Origin: an uncultured Granulosicoccaceae bacterium
Lineage (GTDB): Bacteria; Pseudomonadota; Gammaproteobacteria; Granulosicoccales; Granulosicoccaceae
Direction of reading: 5' to 3'
NCBI GenBank assembly: GCA_938006335.1
Contig: CALLMF010000065.1
Coordinates: 1-32,876 of the forward strand
Length of the DNA stretch: 32,876 nucleotides
The notes under the pieces are model-generated. The model did not search any database. It had not been told where the DNA came from and worked only from the letters and a program-made list of their open reading frames with translations. The position numbers were made by a program, and so were the translations under genes. Every line of letters begins with the position of its first letter. The first letter of the stretch is position 1. Positions 1-8,180 of this stretch are shown piece after piece.

Positions 1-2084
1 TCGAATGCAGAATTCAGCTGTCGGGTTTCAAGGCCCAGAAGATAGGTTGCAGCTTCCGTATGACAGGCACGGCAGTCTGCCGGAGAGGGGTAGTCGTACT
101 GCTGTACCCGTGTCGTGCCGTTGTTGAGCGACACGCTGATCTGCTCGCTCTGGCCCTCACGCACCAGTGTTGCGTCCGTCTGGGCGCTGTTCCAGCGGTA
201 GGTAAATCCTTGCCAGCCCTGATTGGTGTTGTACATCACTCGCGTTTCAAGACGCCGCCTGCTGCTCGAGGAATTCTGAACCTGCTCGATCTCGAAATGC
301 TTGATGGATACCGAACCTGTCGGGAAGCTCCAATCGTTTGCAGAAAACTGAATTCTTGAAGTGTCAGGGACGCCGATCCAGCGCCGCTTGATCGTGCCAT
401 CAGACCAGAACGGGTGGCTCGGCGCGTACTCGACGAGGCCGCTGACGGTCGTCAAGGTAGACAAGTCACTGAACAGGCCGGTGTCCGAGAGCCGAGTCGG
501 GAAGGCGTTGCTGGTAGCGCTTTCCACGAACTTGAACAGACCACGGTAACGAGACACCACAAGGAGCTCGCCACTGCTGGTTTCACCGAAACTGGTCGGG
601 CCGTCAATGATGCCGATGTTTTCCACGCCAGCGGCCGTCGTGCCGTTCAGCGTGAGAGCGGAAACCGTTCCGTTGAGGAAATCGGAATAGATGTAGCGCC
701 CGTTGAGTGACTGCACGGCACCGCGATAGATGTAACCACCGATGATCGCCTTGCCGACTTCGTGCCCATAGGCATACACCGGCGGTGTGTACGCCGAGTC
801 TGGCTGGCGTGAGGGGTAGGGATTGTTTTCAGAAAATCCCTCGAACACGCGCCAGCCGTAATTGCCACCCGCGTTGATCCGGTTGATTTCCTCGTATGCC
901 TGTTGTCCGACATCTCCAAGCCAGATCTGGCCGGTGACGCGGTCAAAAGAGAAACGCCAGGGGTTGCGCAGACCGTAGGCGTAGATCTCGGGGCGGACTC
1001 CCGCTTCGTTGACGAATGGGTTGGAGGCAGGGATGTCGTAGGGTCGCGAGCTGTCTGCAGGGTGTACGTCGATACGCAAAAGACTTGCGAGCAGTGTGCT
1101 GCGATCTTGTCCATGATTGTGCGGATCGCCGCCGTCGCCGCCGTCACCAAGCGCGATGTACAGGTAGTTGTCCGGGCCGAAGGCAATCATCCCGCCGTTG
1201 TGGTTTTCATACGGCTGATCGACGCGGAGAATGACACGCTCCTGCGATGCATCGATCATGTCGCTGCCGCTGTTCCAGGGCATGCGCGACACGATGGTCG
1301 CGTTGGTGCCGGTCTCGGTGTAGTGAACGTAGACGTAACGGTTGTCGGTAAATGCCGGATCGAACGCAAGTCCGAGCAGACCCTGCTCACTGGTAAAAGC
1401 CACCTTGGCTGAAATATCGAGAATTTCGCGAGAGGAGGCCGCGTTGGGGTTGTCTTCAAACACCTTGACCCGCCCTTGCTGCTCGACCACGACCAGTCGG
1501 TTCTCACCCGGTACGTCGTCAACGAACAAGGCCTCGAGGAACGTGAGGTTGGGATAGGCGTTGACGAGCTCGTAGTCGCCGAGTTGCTCGCCATCCAGCG
1601 GGAGGGAGTGGGCCGCAAGCGATTGCCTGTCGGAAAGGCCGATGCTGCCATCGTCGTCCTGTGTGTCGATGACGACCGGCTCATTGACGGGCTCATTGAC
1701 GGGCTCAATGACGGGCTCAATGACGGGCTCAATGACAGGCTCGTCAACAGACTCCGGTTGTGAGGAAGGGGTCGTATCCTCAGGAGCCGCAGGTTCGGAC
1801 GGCGCGACCGGGTCCGGGTCTGCGACCGGCGCGTCTACTGTCGGTTGATCAGTGGCGCCGGTGTCGCTATCAGGCGACGCGGGCGCTGCAACGTCGTCCG
1901 TGATGTCGCTGGAATCCTCCGGGGTGGAGATCCCGCCTTCGTCGGTACTGATGGGCTCATCGGCCAGAACCGTGTCGGGCGACGATGCATCGACAACCGC
2001 GCCGGTCCCGCCAGAGTCCGACCCACACGCCCCGAGGATGAGCGTGACGGCCGCGATGCCGAGAAGCTTGTACGAGTGGGTCAT
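1..2084 (-). CDS. PQQ-dependent sugar dehydrogenase-like lipoprotein with C-terminal CxxCH domain (3' end outside window)
   Basis: The frame is open from ATG at 2084 to the window edge (694 residues, C-terminus missing). It begins with a lipoprotein signal whose lipobox LGAC ends at Cys20. A Pro/Asp/Glu/Thr-rich linker follows (about 21-140), including a short EPV(I/N) repeat. Residues about 170-520 are a glucose/sorbosone dehydrogenase six-bladed propeller: EQQGRVKVF, GLLGLAFDP, ENHNGG with His295 at the place of the PQQ-site base, FGPDNYLYIALGDGG, and LRNPWRFSFD followed by LGDVGQ. Residues from about 520 resemble the conserved domain often fused to such propellers (HNE_0200-like, by recollection). 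It carries CRACH (671-675), a c-type haem site. I infer periplasmic oxidation of a sugar or alcohol with electrons passed to a haem; the substrate is unknown. No good ribosome binding site is visible, but the signal peptide supports this start. It is divergent from the gene at 2396. Confidence 0.88.
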   Translation of the reverse strand, partial: MTHSYKLLGIAAVTLILGACGSDSGGTGAVVDASSPDTVLADEPISTDEGGISTPEDSSDITDDVAAPASPDSDTGATDQPTVDAPVADPDPVAPSEPAAPEDTTPSSQPESVDEPVIEPVIEPVIEPVNEPVNEPVVIDTQDDDGSIGLSDRQSLAAHSLPLDGEQLGDYELVNAYPNLTFLEALFVDDVPGENRLVVVEQQGRVKVFEDNPNAASSREILDISAKVAFTSEQGLLGLAFDPAFTDNRYVYVHYTETGTNATIVSRMPWNSGSDMIDASQERVILRVDQPYENHNGGMIAFGPDNYLYIALGDGGDGGDPHNHGQDRSTLLASLLRIDVHPADSSRPYDIPASNPFVNEAGVRPEIYAYGLRNPWRFSFDRVTGQIWLGDVGQQAYEEINRINAGGNYGWRVFEGFSENNPYPSRQPDSAYTPPVYAYGHEVGKAIIGGYIYRGAVQSLNGRYIYSDFLNGTVSALTLNGTTAAGVENIGIIDGPTSFGETSSGELLVVSRYRGLFKFVESATSNAFPTRLSDTGLFSDLSTLTTVSGLVEYAPSHPFWSDGTIKRRWIGVPDTSRIQFSANDWSFPTGSVSIKHFEIEQVQNSSSSRRRLETRVMYNTNQGWQGFTYRWNSAQTDATLVREGQSEQISVSLNNGTTRVQQYDYPSPADCRACHTEAATYLLGLETRQLNSAF
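1678..1749 (-). repeat. 12-bp tandem repeat coding for an EPVI/EPVN linker
   Basis: On the plus strand the unit is ggctcattgacg or ggctcaatgacg. It occurs five times in register from 1678 to 1737, followed by a degraded sixth copy to 1749. The period is a multiple of three, so copy-number changes keep the frame. In the encoded lipoprotein it produces PVIE/PVNE repeats at about residues 116-137, between the lipid anchor and the propeller, where they probably act as a flexible spacer. Confidence 0.9.
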
Positions 2085-2395
2085 GGGGGAACCAGGCGAC
2101 AAAATGAGAGACCGTAAAGTGGAGCAGATCACGGCCTAAGTGCGCCGGTGGAATCGATATTAGACGTAAGTTTGCAATTGCAGGGGCACCACTACGGCCT
2201 TCTGTGACTCACGTACGTTGCGTTGCGGCAAGTGGGCCACGTTCGAGGAATTTCCGAGCGTCGGACCGGTGAAATTCACCTCGAATTCTTACCGTCATCA
2301 TTACCGCCGACAATCTGACGAGGGGCAACTATATTCCTTGTGAACGCAGTCACCACCTGTGACGTCGTTCTACACTGGCAACATCGCAGAAGCCC
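2085..2395. other. Divergent intergenic region between two dehydrogenase genes
   Basis: These 311 bases separate the divergent starts at 2084 (minus) and 2396 (plus). I see no coding frame with support. A TATATT (2330-2335) could be a -10 element for the rightward gene, but no convincing -35 lies at the right distance. A nested palindrome at 2242-2285 is the only other structure I can point to. Confidence 0.6.
2242..2285. promoter_or_regulatory. Nested palindrome, candidate operator
   Basis: A 13-base palindrome, ggtgaaattcacc, at 2268-2280 is perfect around its central base. It overlaps the right arm of a 7-base inverted repeat, ttcgagg (2242-2248) and cctcgaa (2279-2285). It lies about 115 bases upstream of the rightward dehydrogenase start and about 160-200 bases upstream of the leftward one, so it could serve both. 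The symmetry is seen directly; the operator role is inference. Confidence 0.35.
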
Positions 2396-4927
2396 ATGAA
2401 TGCCAAGACACTGTCAAGGAGTCTGATCGCAGCAGCAGGCTTGAGTGCGTGCAGCGCATTCGCGGTGCCTGTCATCGAGACGCCGGGGTTCTACCTCACC
2501 ACAGTGGGTTACACCGTTACCGACGTCGCAGACGCCGAGCGGCAGTACACACCAGACGGGTACTTTATCGGACTGCAGAACGTGTCTGCGATTGCCTTCG
2601 CTCGAAATGCCGATGTCGTCTTTGCCGTGGAGAAGGAGGGCATCATTCGCGTCATCGTGGATGGAAAGACTCAGGATCTTCCCGTTCTCGACATGCGCGA
2701 TCAGGTGGCTGATCACATCGACAGCGGTATGGGTGGCGTCGCCGTGCATCCGGATTTCCCGGAGGTTGCCGAGCTTCTGATCACCTACACGCACGACACC
2801 GGTGTCACCGCACACGACGGCACCAAGTACGCGCGGGTCGCGCGTGTCCATCTGCGTGGGGAAACAGGTGTGGACGGCGAGCTGATGTACTTTGCCGATC
2901 CTCCCACCGAAGACGACATTCTCGTTGGCAAGCTGACAGAGACCCCCGAGTTTCCGTCTTGCAACGACAGACCGGTGGGCGCCGACTGTGGGGCTGTGGA
3001 TTTCTCGGCTCATTCATTCACGTTCGTGCACTACGGACCGGACGAGAAGATCTATGTGGGTACAGGCGACGGCGCCGGCTACTTTCGCCCCGAACCGCAT
3101 GCCTTGTATGCGCAGATCGATGATCACCTGTCTGGCAAGGTGCTGCGCATCAATCCCGATGGCTCCGCCCCCGAGGATAATCCGTTCTTCACCGGTGACA
3201 AGTGGGACAACGCCTCAAAGGTCTTTGCCAAGGGGTTGCGTAACCCGAAGAGCGGATCCTTTGATCCCGCAACGGGCAAGCTGTGTGTTGGCAACGTGGG
3301 CTGGTACCTGAATGAAGGCATCTACTGCCTGAGCCCCGGTGACAATGCTGGCTGGCCCTGTCGTGAGAACGGCCCCGCGTTCAACGGCTACCAGAGCATC
3401 TCCTTGAGTCGAGACGGAGAGCGCATTGCCTCTTGTCCGCTCGAGCCTGGGACCTACATCGCGCCTGACTACACCTACGCACACAAGATTGTCGATATCG
3501 GTGGAGAGCTCCTGCCGATCGGTGCCGTCATTGGCTGTGCGCGTCCTACTGCGGATGAATACCCTGCCTACTTTCAGGGCTCCTGTGTCTTTGGTGACTA
3601 TGTCTTCGACACCATCGAGTCGGTTCGATTTGGTGCGCAAACCACGGGTAATCCATCTTCCAGTCTGATCCTCTCCGGGGCGGGTGCGCCGTCGGACATG
3701 ACCACCGATCGTGACGGCCGCTTGTGCTACGTGGCTTACAGCGCAGGCCGTGTCGACGGACGACCTGTATCCGAGATTCGGTGCCTCGGCTACAGCAACG
3801 ATGGATCTGTGCCGCTGCAGCCTGTGCCCTCGTTTACCAGTTTGGCAGACCCGGCTGACCCTTCATCCATACGCTTCGACGCGTCATCGTCGTACCACCC
3901 GGGTGGCGCGGATCTCAGCTATAGCTGGGACTTTGGCGATGGGCTCACGGCGGGCAACGAAGTCTCGGTGGACCACGTCTACCAGCAGTTTGGCGAATTC
4001 GAGGTCACGCTGACTGTCTCTACCGCCGGGACGAACATTTCGCGCACCACCTTCCAGTTGGTGAACATCCCCGACCCGGACTTCGTGACGCCTGTGTTGC
4101 CTTCGGTGGTCAACATCTCCTACTCGGACAACGATCACGAGCTGAGCTCTCCGGTCGAGTTCACGGCGCGGATCCGCAATGATCTGGGCAATGAGCCATT
4201 CAGAGTGCTTGCCAACGTGTACGACGATGCCGGTACCGAAGTGGCCCATCTGATACACGACGAGTTGATCGCTATCGCTCCGGGGCAGTTCGAGACCGTG
4301 GACTTCCTGTGGCTGCAGGCCGGAGAGTTGGGTCGGCATACCGTGTCGATCGAGTTCTACTCCGAAGACTGGGTAAGCTGGACCTTGAAGTACCCGAATG
4401 CCAGCACCTTCTTCGTGCGCAATCGCGCGGCGGCGGGTGCAGGCGTGGCGCCCGAGATCGAGGAGGATGCCCCGGGGACTGATGGCGACGCCGACGAACA
4501 GGAGACGGCTGATCCAGAGGTAACAGACGAGGTCGTGGAAGACAACGCCAGTGATGTGATCGATGGCACGCCCGGTAACACAACTGATAGCACGACTGAT
4601 ACCGAAGAGAATTCCGACGCCGGCGACGGGACAACGATTGAGTCTGAAGATACACCCGCGCCGAGCGTGGTGACACCGGTAGATCCCGTCGCCCCGGAAA
4701 GCGCACAGCCCGCTTCGCCGGGTGATCTTCTGGAAGACGACAACCCTGGTACCGCGCCCCCCGTAGCCACCGCGAGTGACGATGAGAGCGAAGGCGTGAC
4801 CATCAGCTCGTCGAACGGGTGTTCGATCCTGTCCCCGCGTGACGCCACAGATCCACTCTTCGGGCTTCTTCTGCTCGGGGCCAGCTCGCTGATGTTTCGC
4901 CGTAGGCTTGTGCGGTCACGGCCTTGA
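2396..4927 (+). CDS. Secreted PQQ-type sugar dehydrogenase homologue with PKD domain and CTERM-like tail
   Basis: This encodes 843 residues. It starts with a Sec signal peptide (cleavage near residue 23, SAFA|VP). Residues about 30-465 are a glucose/sorbosone dehydrogenase propeller: VFAVEKEGIIRVI, GGVAVHPDF, a Cys-rich stretch SCNDRPVGADCG (188-199), AHSFTF with His206 as the likely PQQ-site base, YVGTGDGAG, and LRNPKSGSFD followed by VGNVGW. Residues about 477-557 form a PKD domain with the signature SWDFGDG (510-516). A beta-rich domain follows (about 565-675), then a long acidic Thr/Asp/Glu linker (about 685-805). The end is NGCS (807-810), a hydrophobic helix and RRR, resembling JDVT/MYXO-type CTERM sorting signals. 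I infer surface or outer-membrane attachment after intramembrane proteolysis. Its paralogue follows at 5139. The substrate is unknown. Confidence 0.88.
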   Translation: MNAKTLSRSLIAAAGLSACSAFAVPVIETPGFYLTTVGYTVTDVADAERQYTPDGYFIGLQNVSAIAFARNADVVFAVEKEGIIRVIVDGKTQDLPVLDMRDQVADHIDSGMGGVAVHPDFPEVAELLITYTHDTGVTAHDGTKYARVARVHLRGETGVDGELMYFADPPTEDDILVGKLTETPEFPSCNDRPVGADCGAVDFSAHSFTFVHYGPDEKIYVGTGDGAGYFRPEPHALYAQIDDHLSGKVLRINPDGSAPEDNPFFTGDKWDNASKVFAKGLRNPKSGSFDPATGKLCVGNVGWYLNEGIYCLSPGDNAGWPCRENGPAFNGYQSISLSRDGERIASCPLEPGTYIAPDYTYAHKIVDIGGELLPIGAVIGCARPTADEYPAYFQGSCVFGDYVFDTIESVRFGAQTTGNPSSSLILSGAGAPSDMTTDRDGRLCYVAYSAGRVDGRPVSEIRCLGYSNDGSVPLQPVPSFTSLADPADPSSIRFDASSSYHPGGADLSYSWDFGDGLTAGNEVSVDHVYQQFGEFEVTLTVSTAGTNISRTTFQLVNIPDPDFVTPVLPSVVNISYSDNDHELSSPVEFTARIRNDLGNEPFRVLANVYDDAGTEVAHLIHDELIAIAPGQFETVDFLWLQAGELGRHTVSIEFYSEDWVSWTLKYPNASTFFVRNRAAAGAGVAPEIEEDAPGTDGDADEQETADPEVTDEVVEDNASDVIDGTPGNTTDSTTDTEENSDAGDGTTIESEDTPAPSVVTPVDPVAPESAQPASPGDLLEDDNPGTAPPVATASDDESEGVTISSSNGCSILSPRDATDPLFGLLLLGASSLMFRRRLVRSRP

Positions 4928-4964
4928 CGCGAACAGTGTGAGCCGTTGCCCCTATCGATGCTGA

Positions 4965-4986
4965 AAAGCGAATCGTGTATCGCTTT
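4965..4986 (+). terminator. Weak terminator-like hairpin between the tandem paralogues
   Basis: The arms aaagcga (4965-4971) and tcgcttt (4980-4986) form a 7-bp stem with an 8-base loop, about 40 bases after the stop of the first paralogue. The stem is AT-rich and no T-run follows, so termination would be weak at best. It may be an mRNA 3' stabiliser or chance. The rest of the gap (4928-5138) shows no gene. Confidence 0.25.
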
Positions 4987-5138
4987 CACCGTTACAGCGA
5001 GTGGTCGTCGGTAGCAAGCCCGGAACAACTGTCGGCCAGGCACGTTTGACACGTCGCAAAGTGAGGCCTGTTACTCAGAGCGCCATGTGACTGCCGCGCT
5101 ACTGTCTTGCATTGCTTGCAAGTTCACGCGGTTAGACC

Positions 5139-7457
5139 ATGATCACGAAAATTCAAAGGGGGCGTATCGCTATTGCGGCGACCCTGATGGGGTTTGCGGT
5201 CACAGCGACGGCGGCCCCCAAGGTCAAGCAGCCCGGCTTCTATTTCACGACACTGGGTGCAAGTCTTGAAGACGTTAATCGCCAACCGTTCACTGATGGC
5301 GAGTTCAATGGTCTCTACAAGGCTTCCGCGTTTGCATTCGCGGACAATGCCGACGTGGTGTTTGTTGCCGAGAAGGAAGGGAGAATCCGCGTCATCGTGG
5401 ATGGCGTGCTGCAGCAGTCCGCTGTTGTGGACATGCGAGACCAGGTCGCCACCTGGGTAGACCGTGGCCTCGGCGGGATTGACGTGCACCCGGAATTTCC
5501 GGACGTCAAGGAGTTGCTTGTTACCTACACCCACGAGAATGGTGTAACCGCTGAGGATGGACCCAAGTACGCCAAGGTCGCACGCGTGAAGTTACGCGAG
5601 ACACGCAGTGAGGATGGTGTGGTCGAATACTTTGGTAACCCGCCGGAAGCTGATGATGTGATTCTCGGGCGTTTGAGCGCAACAACGCGGTTTCCGTCGT
5701 GCAACGACCGTCCGCTCGGCGCCGACTGCGGAGCGGTCGATGGCGGTAGTCACTCGTTCACGTTTGTACGCTACGGACCCGATGGCATGGTGTACGTGGG
5801 TACCGGAGACGGTGCCGGCTTCTACAAGCCTGAGCCCGCGGCATTCTATGCTCAGCGATTGGAGCACTTGGCCGGCAAGGTGCTGCGCGTCATGCCCGAC
5901 GGCAGTGCTCCCGACGACAATCCGTACTTCACGGGCAATCCGCAGGACAACGCATCCAAGGTCTTTGCTCTCGGTTTGAGAAACCCCAAGAGCGGCTCAT
6001 TCGATCCGGATACAGGCGCGCTTTGCGTCGGCAATGTCGGCTGGTTCCTGAACGAGGGTGTGTATTGCCTTTCGCCGGGAGATAACGCCGGTTGGCCATG
6101 TCAGGAGAACGGCCCGGTACGCAATGGTTACCAGACGCTGTCGTTGACGCGCGATGGTGAGCGTCTTGCGTCGTGCCCAATGGAGCCTGGCAGTTGGGTG
6201 GAGCCGGATTTCGCGTACCCGCATGTGCCGATGGAACTCGGTGGTGAGATCCTGCCAGTGGGTGCGATCATCGGTTGTGCGATCGCTGATGCCGCGGAGT
6301 ATCCGGACGAGTTCAACGGCAGCTGCTTTCACGCCGACTATGTCATCGATACCCTGTCTTCGGTGGTGCTCGATACCGGAGCGACCAATCCGTCGGCGAT
6401 CGTGCATGTAGAAGGTGCTGGCTCGCCTACCGATGTGTCCCTGGATCGGCAAGGCCGTGTGTGCTGGCTTTCCTATGATGTCGGCATTGCTGACGGAATC
6501 CCCGTGTCCGAGGTGCGCTGTCTCCGCTACGATGCGACCGGCGACGTCGAGCAGCTGCCGGTTGCCTCTTTTGATGTTGCTCCCGATGTTGGCTTGCCGC
6601 TCGGTATCAACGTGAACGCGTCTAGCTCCTTTCACCCGGGTGGGCTCGACCTCGAGTTCGTTTGGGATTTTGGTGATGGCTCAGGTGCTATCGGGGAACG
6701 CGCTGCACACGAATACGCGACCTTCGGAGACGTCGAAATCGCACTGACCGCGATTGCTTCTGATGGTGGCACAGCGAGTACCTCACGACCGATACGGATC
6801 GACAACCCCGATCTGTTCATTCCGGTCTTGCCTTTGGTAGTGAGCATCGAGTACCTGAGCGATGAACACTTCCTGAGTAGCGAAGTCGGGTTCTCGGCAA
6901 CGCTTCGAAACGATCTGGGTGAGGGCCGCATGCACGTTCTCGCCAATATCTATGACAAGAATCTGCGTGAGGTAGCGCATCTGGTTCACCCCGAGGTCAT
7001 CGAACTCGGGATGGGAGAGGAAACAACCGTCGATTTTCTATGGTCGAGCGCATCCGGTCTTGGTGAACACGCGGTGTCGATCGAGTTCTATGCTGAGGAC
7101 TGGGTCAGCTGGACCCTGAAGTATCCGCAGTTATCAAGCTTCCAGGTACGCAACCGCGTCAACGCTTCTGTCGAAGCCGATGGTGAGCGAGATCCGGACG
7201 CTATCGAGCAGCTTGCCGTAACGGACAGTAGCGATACGCAAGCCAACTCAAGCCGGCCTCGCGGCAGCGGAATTGGCGCGTTTGGCACCGTGATGGTGCT
7301 GCTATCGATTCTGATGTTTGTTTATCGTTGCTCAGTGTCTACCTGCGCGCGTTTGGAAAGAACAATTGCTGCCCGTCGAGGGTGTAGTCAGCAATCGCTT
7401 GCTGACCCGCATCCGACAGCATCCATTCGACGAACACTTTGGCGTCCGCATGGTTGA
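5139..7457 (+). CDS. Secreted PQQ-type sugar dehydrogenase homologue with PKD domain; aberrant C-terminus
   Basis: This is a tandem paralogue of the gene at 2396, colinear along the propeller, PKD and following beta domain. Visible features: a signal peptide ending about TATA|AP (residue 25-26), VFVAEKEGRIRVI, SCNDRPLGADCG, SHSFTF with likely PQQ-site His205, YVGTGDGAG, LRNPKSGSFD, PKD signature WDFGDG (509-514), and the shared EDWVSWTLKYP segment near 653-663. The acidic linker is much shorter than in the paralogue. The tail has a Gly/Ser stretch and one hydrophobic helix (about 712-729) ending YR, but no Gly-Cys motif before the helix. The frame then continues 42 residues to 7457 through DNA that is antisense to the 3' end of tupA. 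That extension looks acquired by loss of a stop near 7330. No clear ribosome binding site is visible upstream of the ATG. Confidence 0.85.
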   Translation: MITKIQRGRIAIAATLMGFAVTATAAPKVKQPGFYFTTLGASLEDVNRQPFTDGEFNGLYKASAFAFADNADVVFVAEKEGRIRVIVDGVLQQSAVVDMRDQVATWVDRGLGGIDVHPEFPDVKELLVTYTHENGVTAEDGPKYAKVARVKLRETRSEDGVVEYFGNPPEADDVILGRLSATTRFPSCNDRPLGADCGAVDGGSHSFTFVRYGPDGMVYVGTGDGAGFYKPEPAAFYAQRLEHLAGKVLRVMPDGSAPDDNPYFTGNPQDNASKVFALGLRNPKSGSFDPDTGALCVGNVGWFLNEGVYCLSPGDNAGWPCQENGPVRNGYQTLSLTRDGERLASCPMEPGSWVEPDFAYPHVPMELGGEILPVGAIIGCAIADAAEYPDEFNGSCFHADYVIDTLSSVVLDTGATNPSAIVHVEGAGSPTDVSLDRQGRVCWLSYDVGIADGIPVSEVRCLRYDATGDVEQLPVASFDVAPDVGLPLGINVNASSSFHPGGLDLEFVWDFGDGSGAIGERAAHEYATFGDVEIALTAIASDGGTASTSRPIRIDNPDLFIPVLPLVVSIEYLSDEHFLSSEVGFSATLRNDLGEGRMHVLANIYDKNLREVAHLVHPEVIELGMGEETTVDFLWSSASGLGEHAVSIEFYAEDWVSWTLKYPQLSSFQVRNRVNASVEADGERDPDAIEQLAVTDSSDTQANSSRPRGSGIGAFGTVMVLLSILMFVYRCSVSTCARLERTIAARRGCSQQSLADPHPTASIRRTLWRPHG

Positions 7458-8163
7458 CCTGTGGATGGCGTTGTTCGTCGACACGAGTGATCCCGTACTG
7501 ATTGAACAGCCGTGGATCGCCTTCGACCAGCACCTGATGTGCTTGCTTGTTGCCAAATGCCTGCCATGTTGCGCGGTCGGTCAGGGTGTAGGCATCAAGG
7601 CCGGTCGCCACGTTGAGAGTTGTTCCCATGCCGGAACCGGTCTCGCGGTACCAGGTGCCTGACACGGGTTCGACGTCGACTGAAATCTCGCTCCAGAGTT
7701 TACGTTCGGCCTTGTGGGTGCCAGAGTCGTCTCCGCGGGAGACAAAGGCAGCAGACACATCCGCAATTTTCTGCAGACTGGCCAATACGTCGTTAGAGCC
7801 CGCGATACCCGCGGGGTCCTTGGTCGGACCCACGATCACAAAGTCGTTGTACATCAGATCAAAGCGTTCTACGCCGTGCCCTTGTTCAACGAAGGCCTCC
7901 TCGGCGTCTGCTGCGTGAACCAACAGCACGTCGCCATCGCCGTTGGCCGCGTTGCGGATGGCCTGGCCGGTACCCACGGCAACCACCTGGGCCTTGATAC
8001 CGGTGTCTTCCTCAAACAACGGTAGCAGGTGATCGTAGAGACCGGAGTTGTCCGTCGAGGTGGTGGACTGGATGATCATGCGTTGGTCGTGCGCAGGCGC
8101 TGACGCCGAGAGCACTGTCAGAGCGAGCCCTGCAAGCAGGGCGAACATCCGATGTAGGTGCAT
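7339..8163 (-). CDS. tupA: Tungstate/molybdate-type ABC transporter substrate-binding protein TupA
   Basis: This periplasmic binding protein captures an oxyanion for the TupBC transporter. The TupA hallmark TTSTDNSGL (34-42) follows a signal peptide (about 1-24, cleavage near SAPA|H). Further family segments are VAVGTGQAI, GDVLLVHA, YNDFVIVGP and SRGDDSGTH. I chose the ATG at 8163 because ggagg lies four bases upstream and the signal peptide then begins MHLHRMF. An alternative ATG at 8184 overlaps the tupC stop (ATGA) and adds seven residues. It is the last gene of the tupB-tupC-tupA operon. Its last 119 bases overlap, tail to tail, the end of the plus-strand dehydrogenase. Tungstate versus molybdate specificity cannot be settled from sequence alone. 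Confidence 0.88.
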   Translation of the reverse strand: MHLHRMFALLAGLALTVLSASAPAHDQRMIIQSTTSTDNSGLYDHLLPLFEEDTGIKAQVVAVGTGQAIRNAANGDGDVLLVHAADAEEAFVEQGHGVERFDLMYNDFVIVGPTKDPAGIAGSNDVLASLQKIADVSAAFVSRGDDSGTHKAERKLWSEISVDVEPVSGTWYRETGSGMGTTLNVATGLDAYTLTDRATWQAFGNKQAHQVLVEGDPRLFNQYGITRVDEQRHPQVNHADAKVFVEWMLSDAGQQAIADYTLDGQQLFFPNARR

Positions 8164-8180
8164 GAAGCCTCCGATGAATT

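Noticed and set aside
1678..1749. Possible CRISPR-like array
   Set aside because: The 12-bp units are contiguous with no spacers and lie in frame within a coding region.
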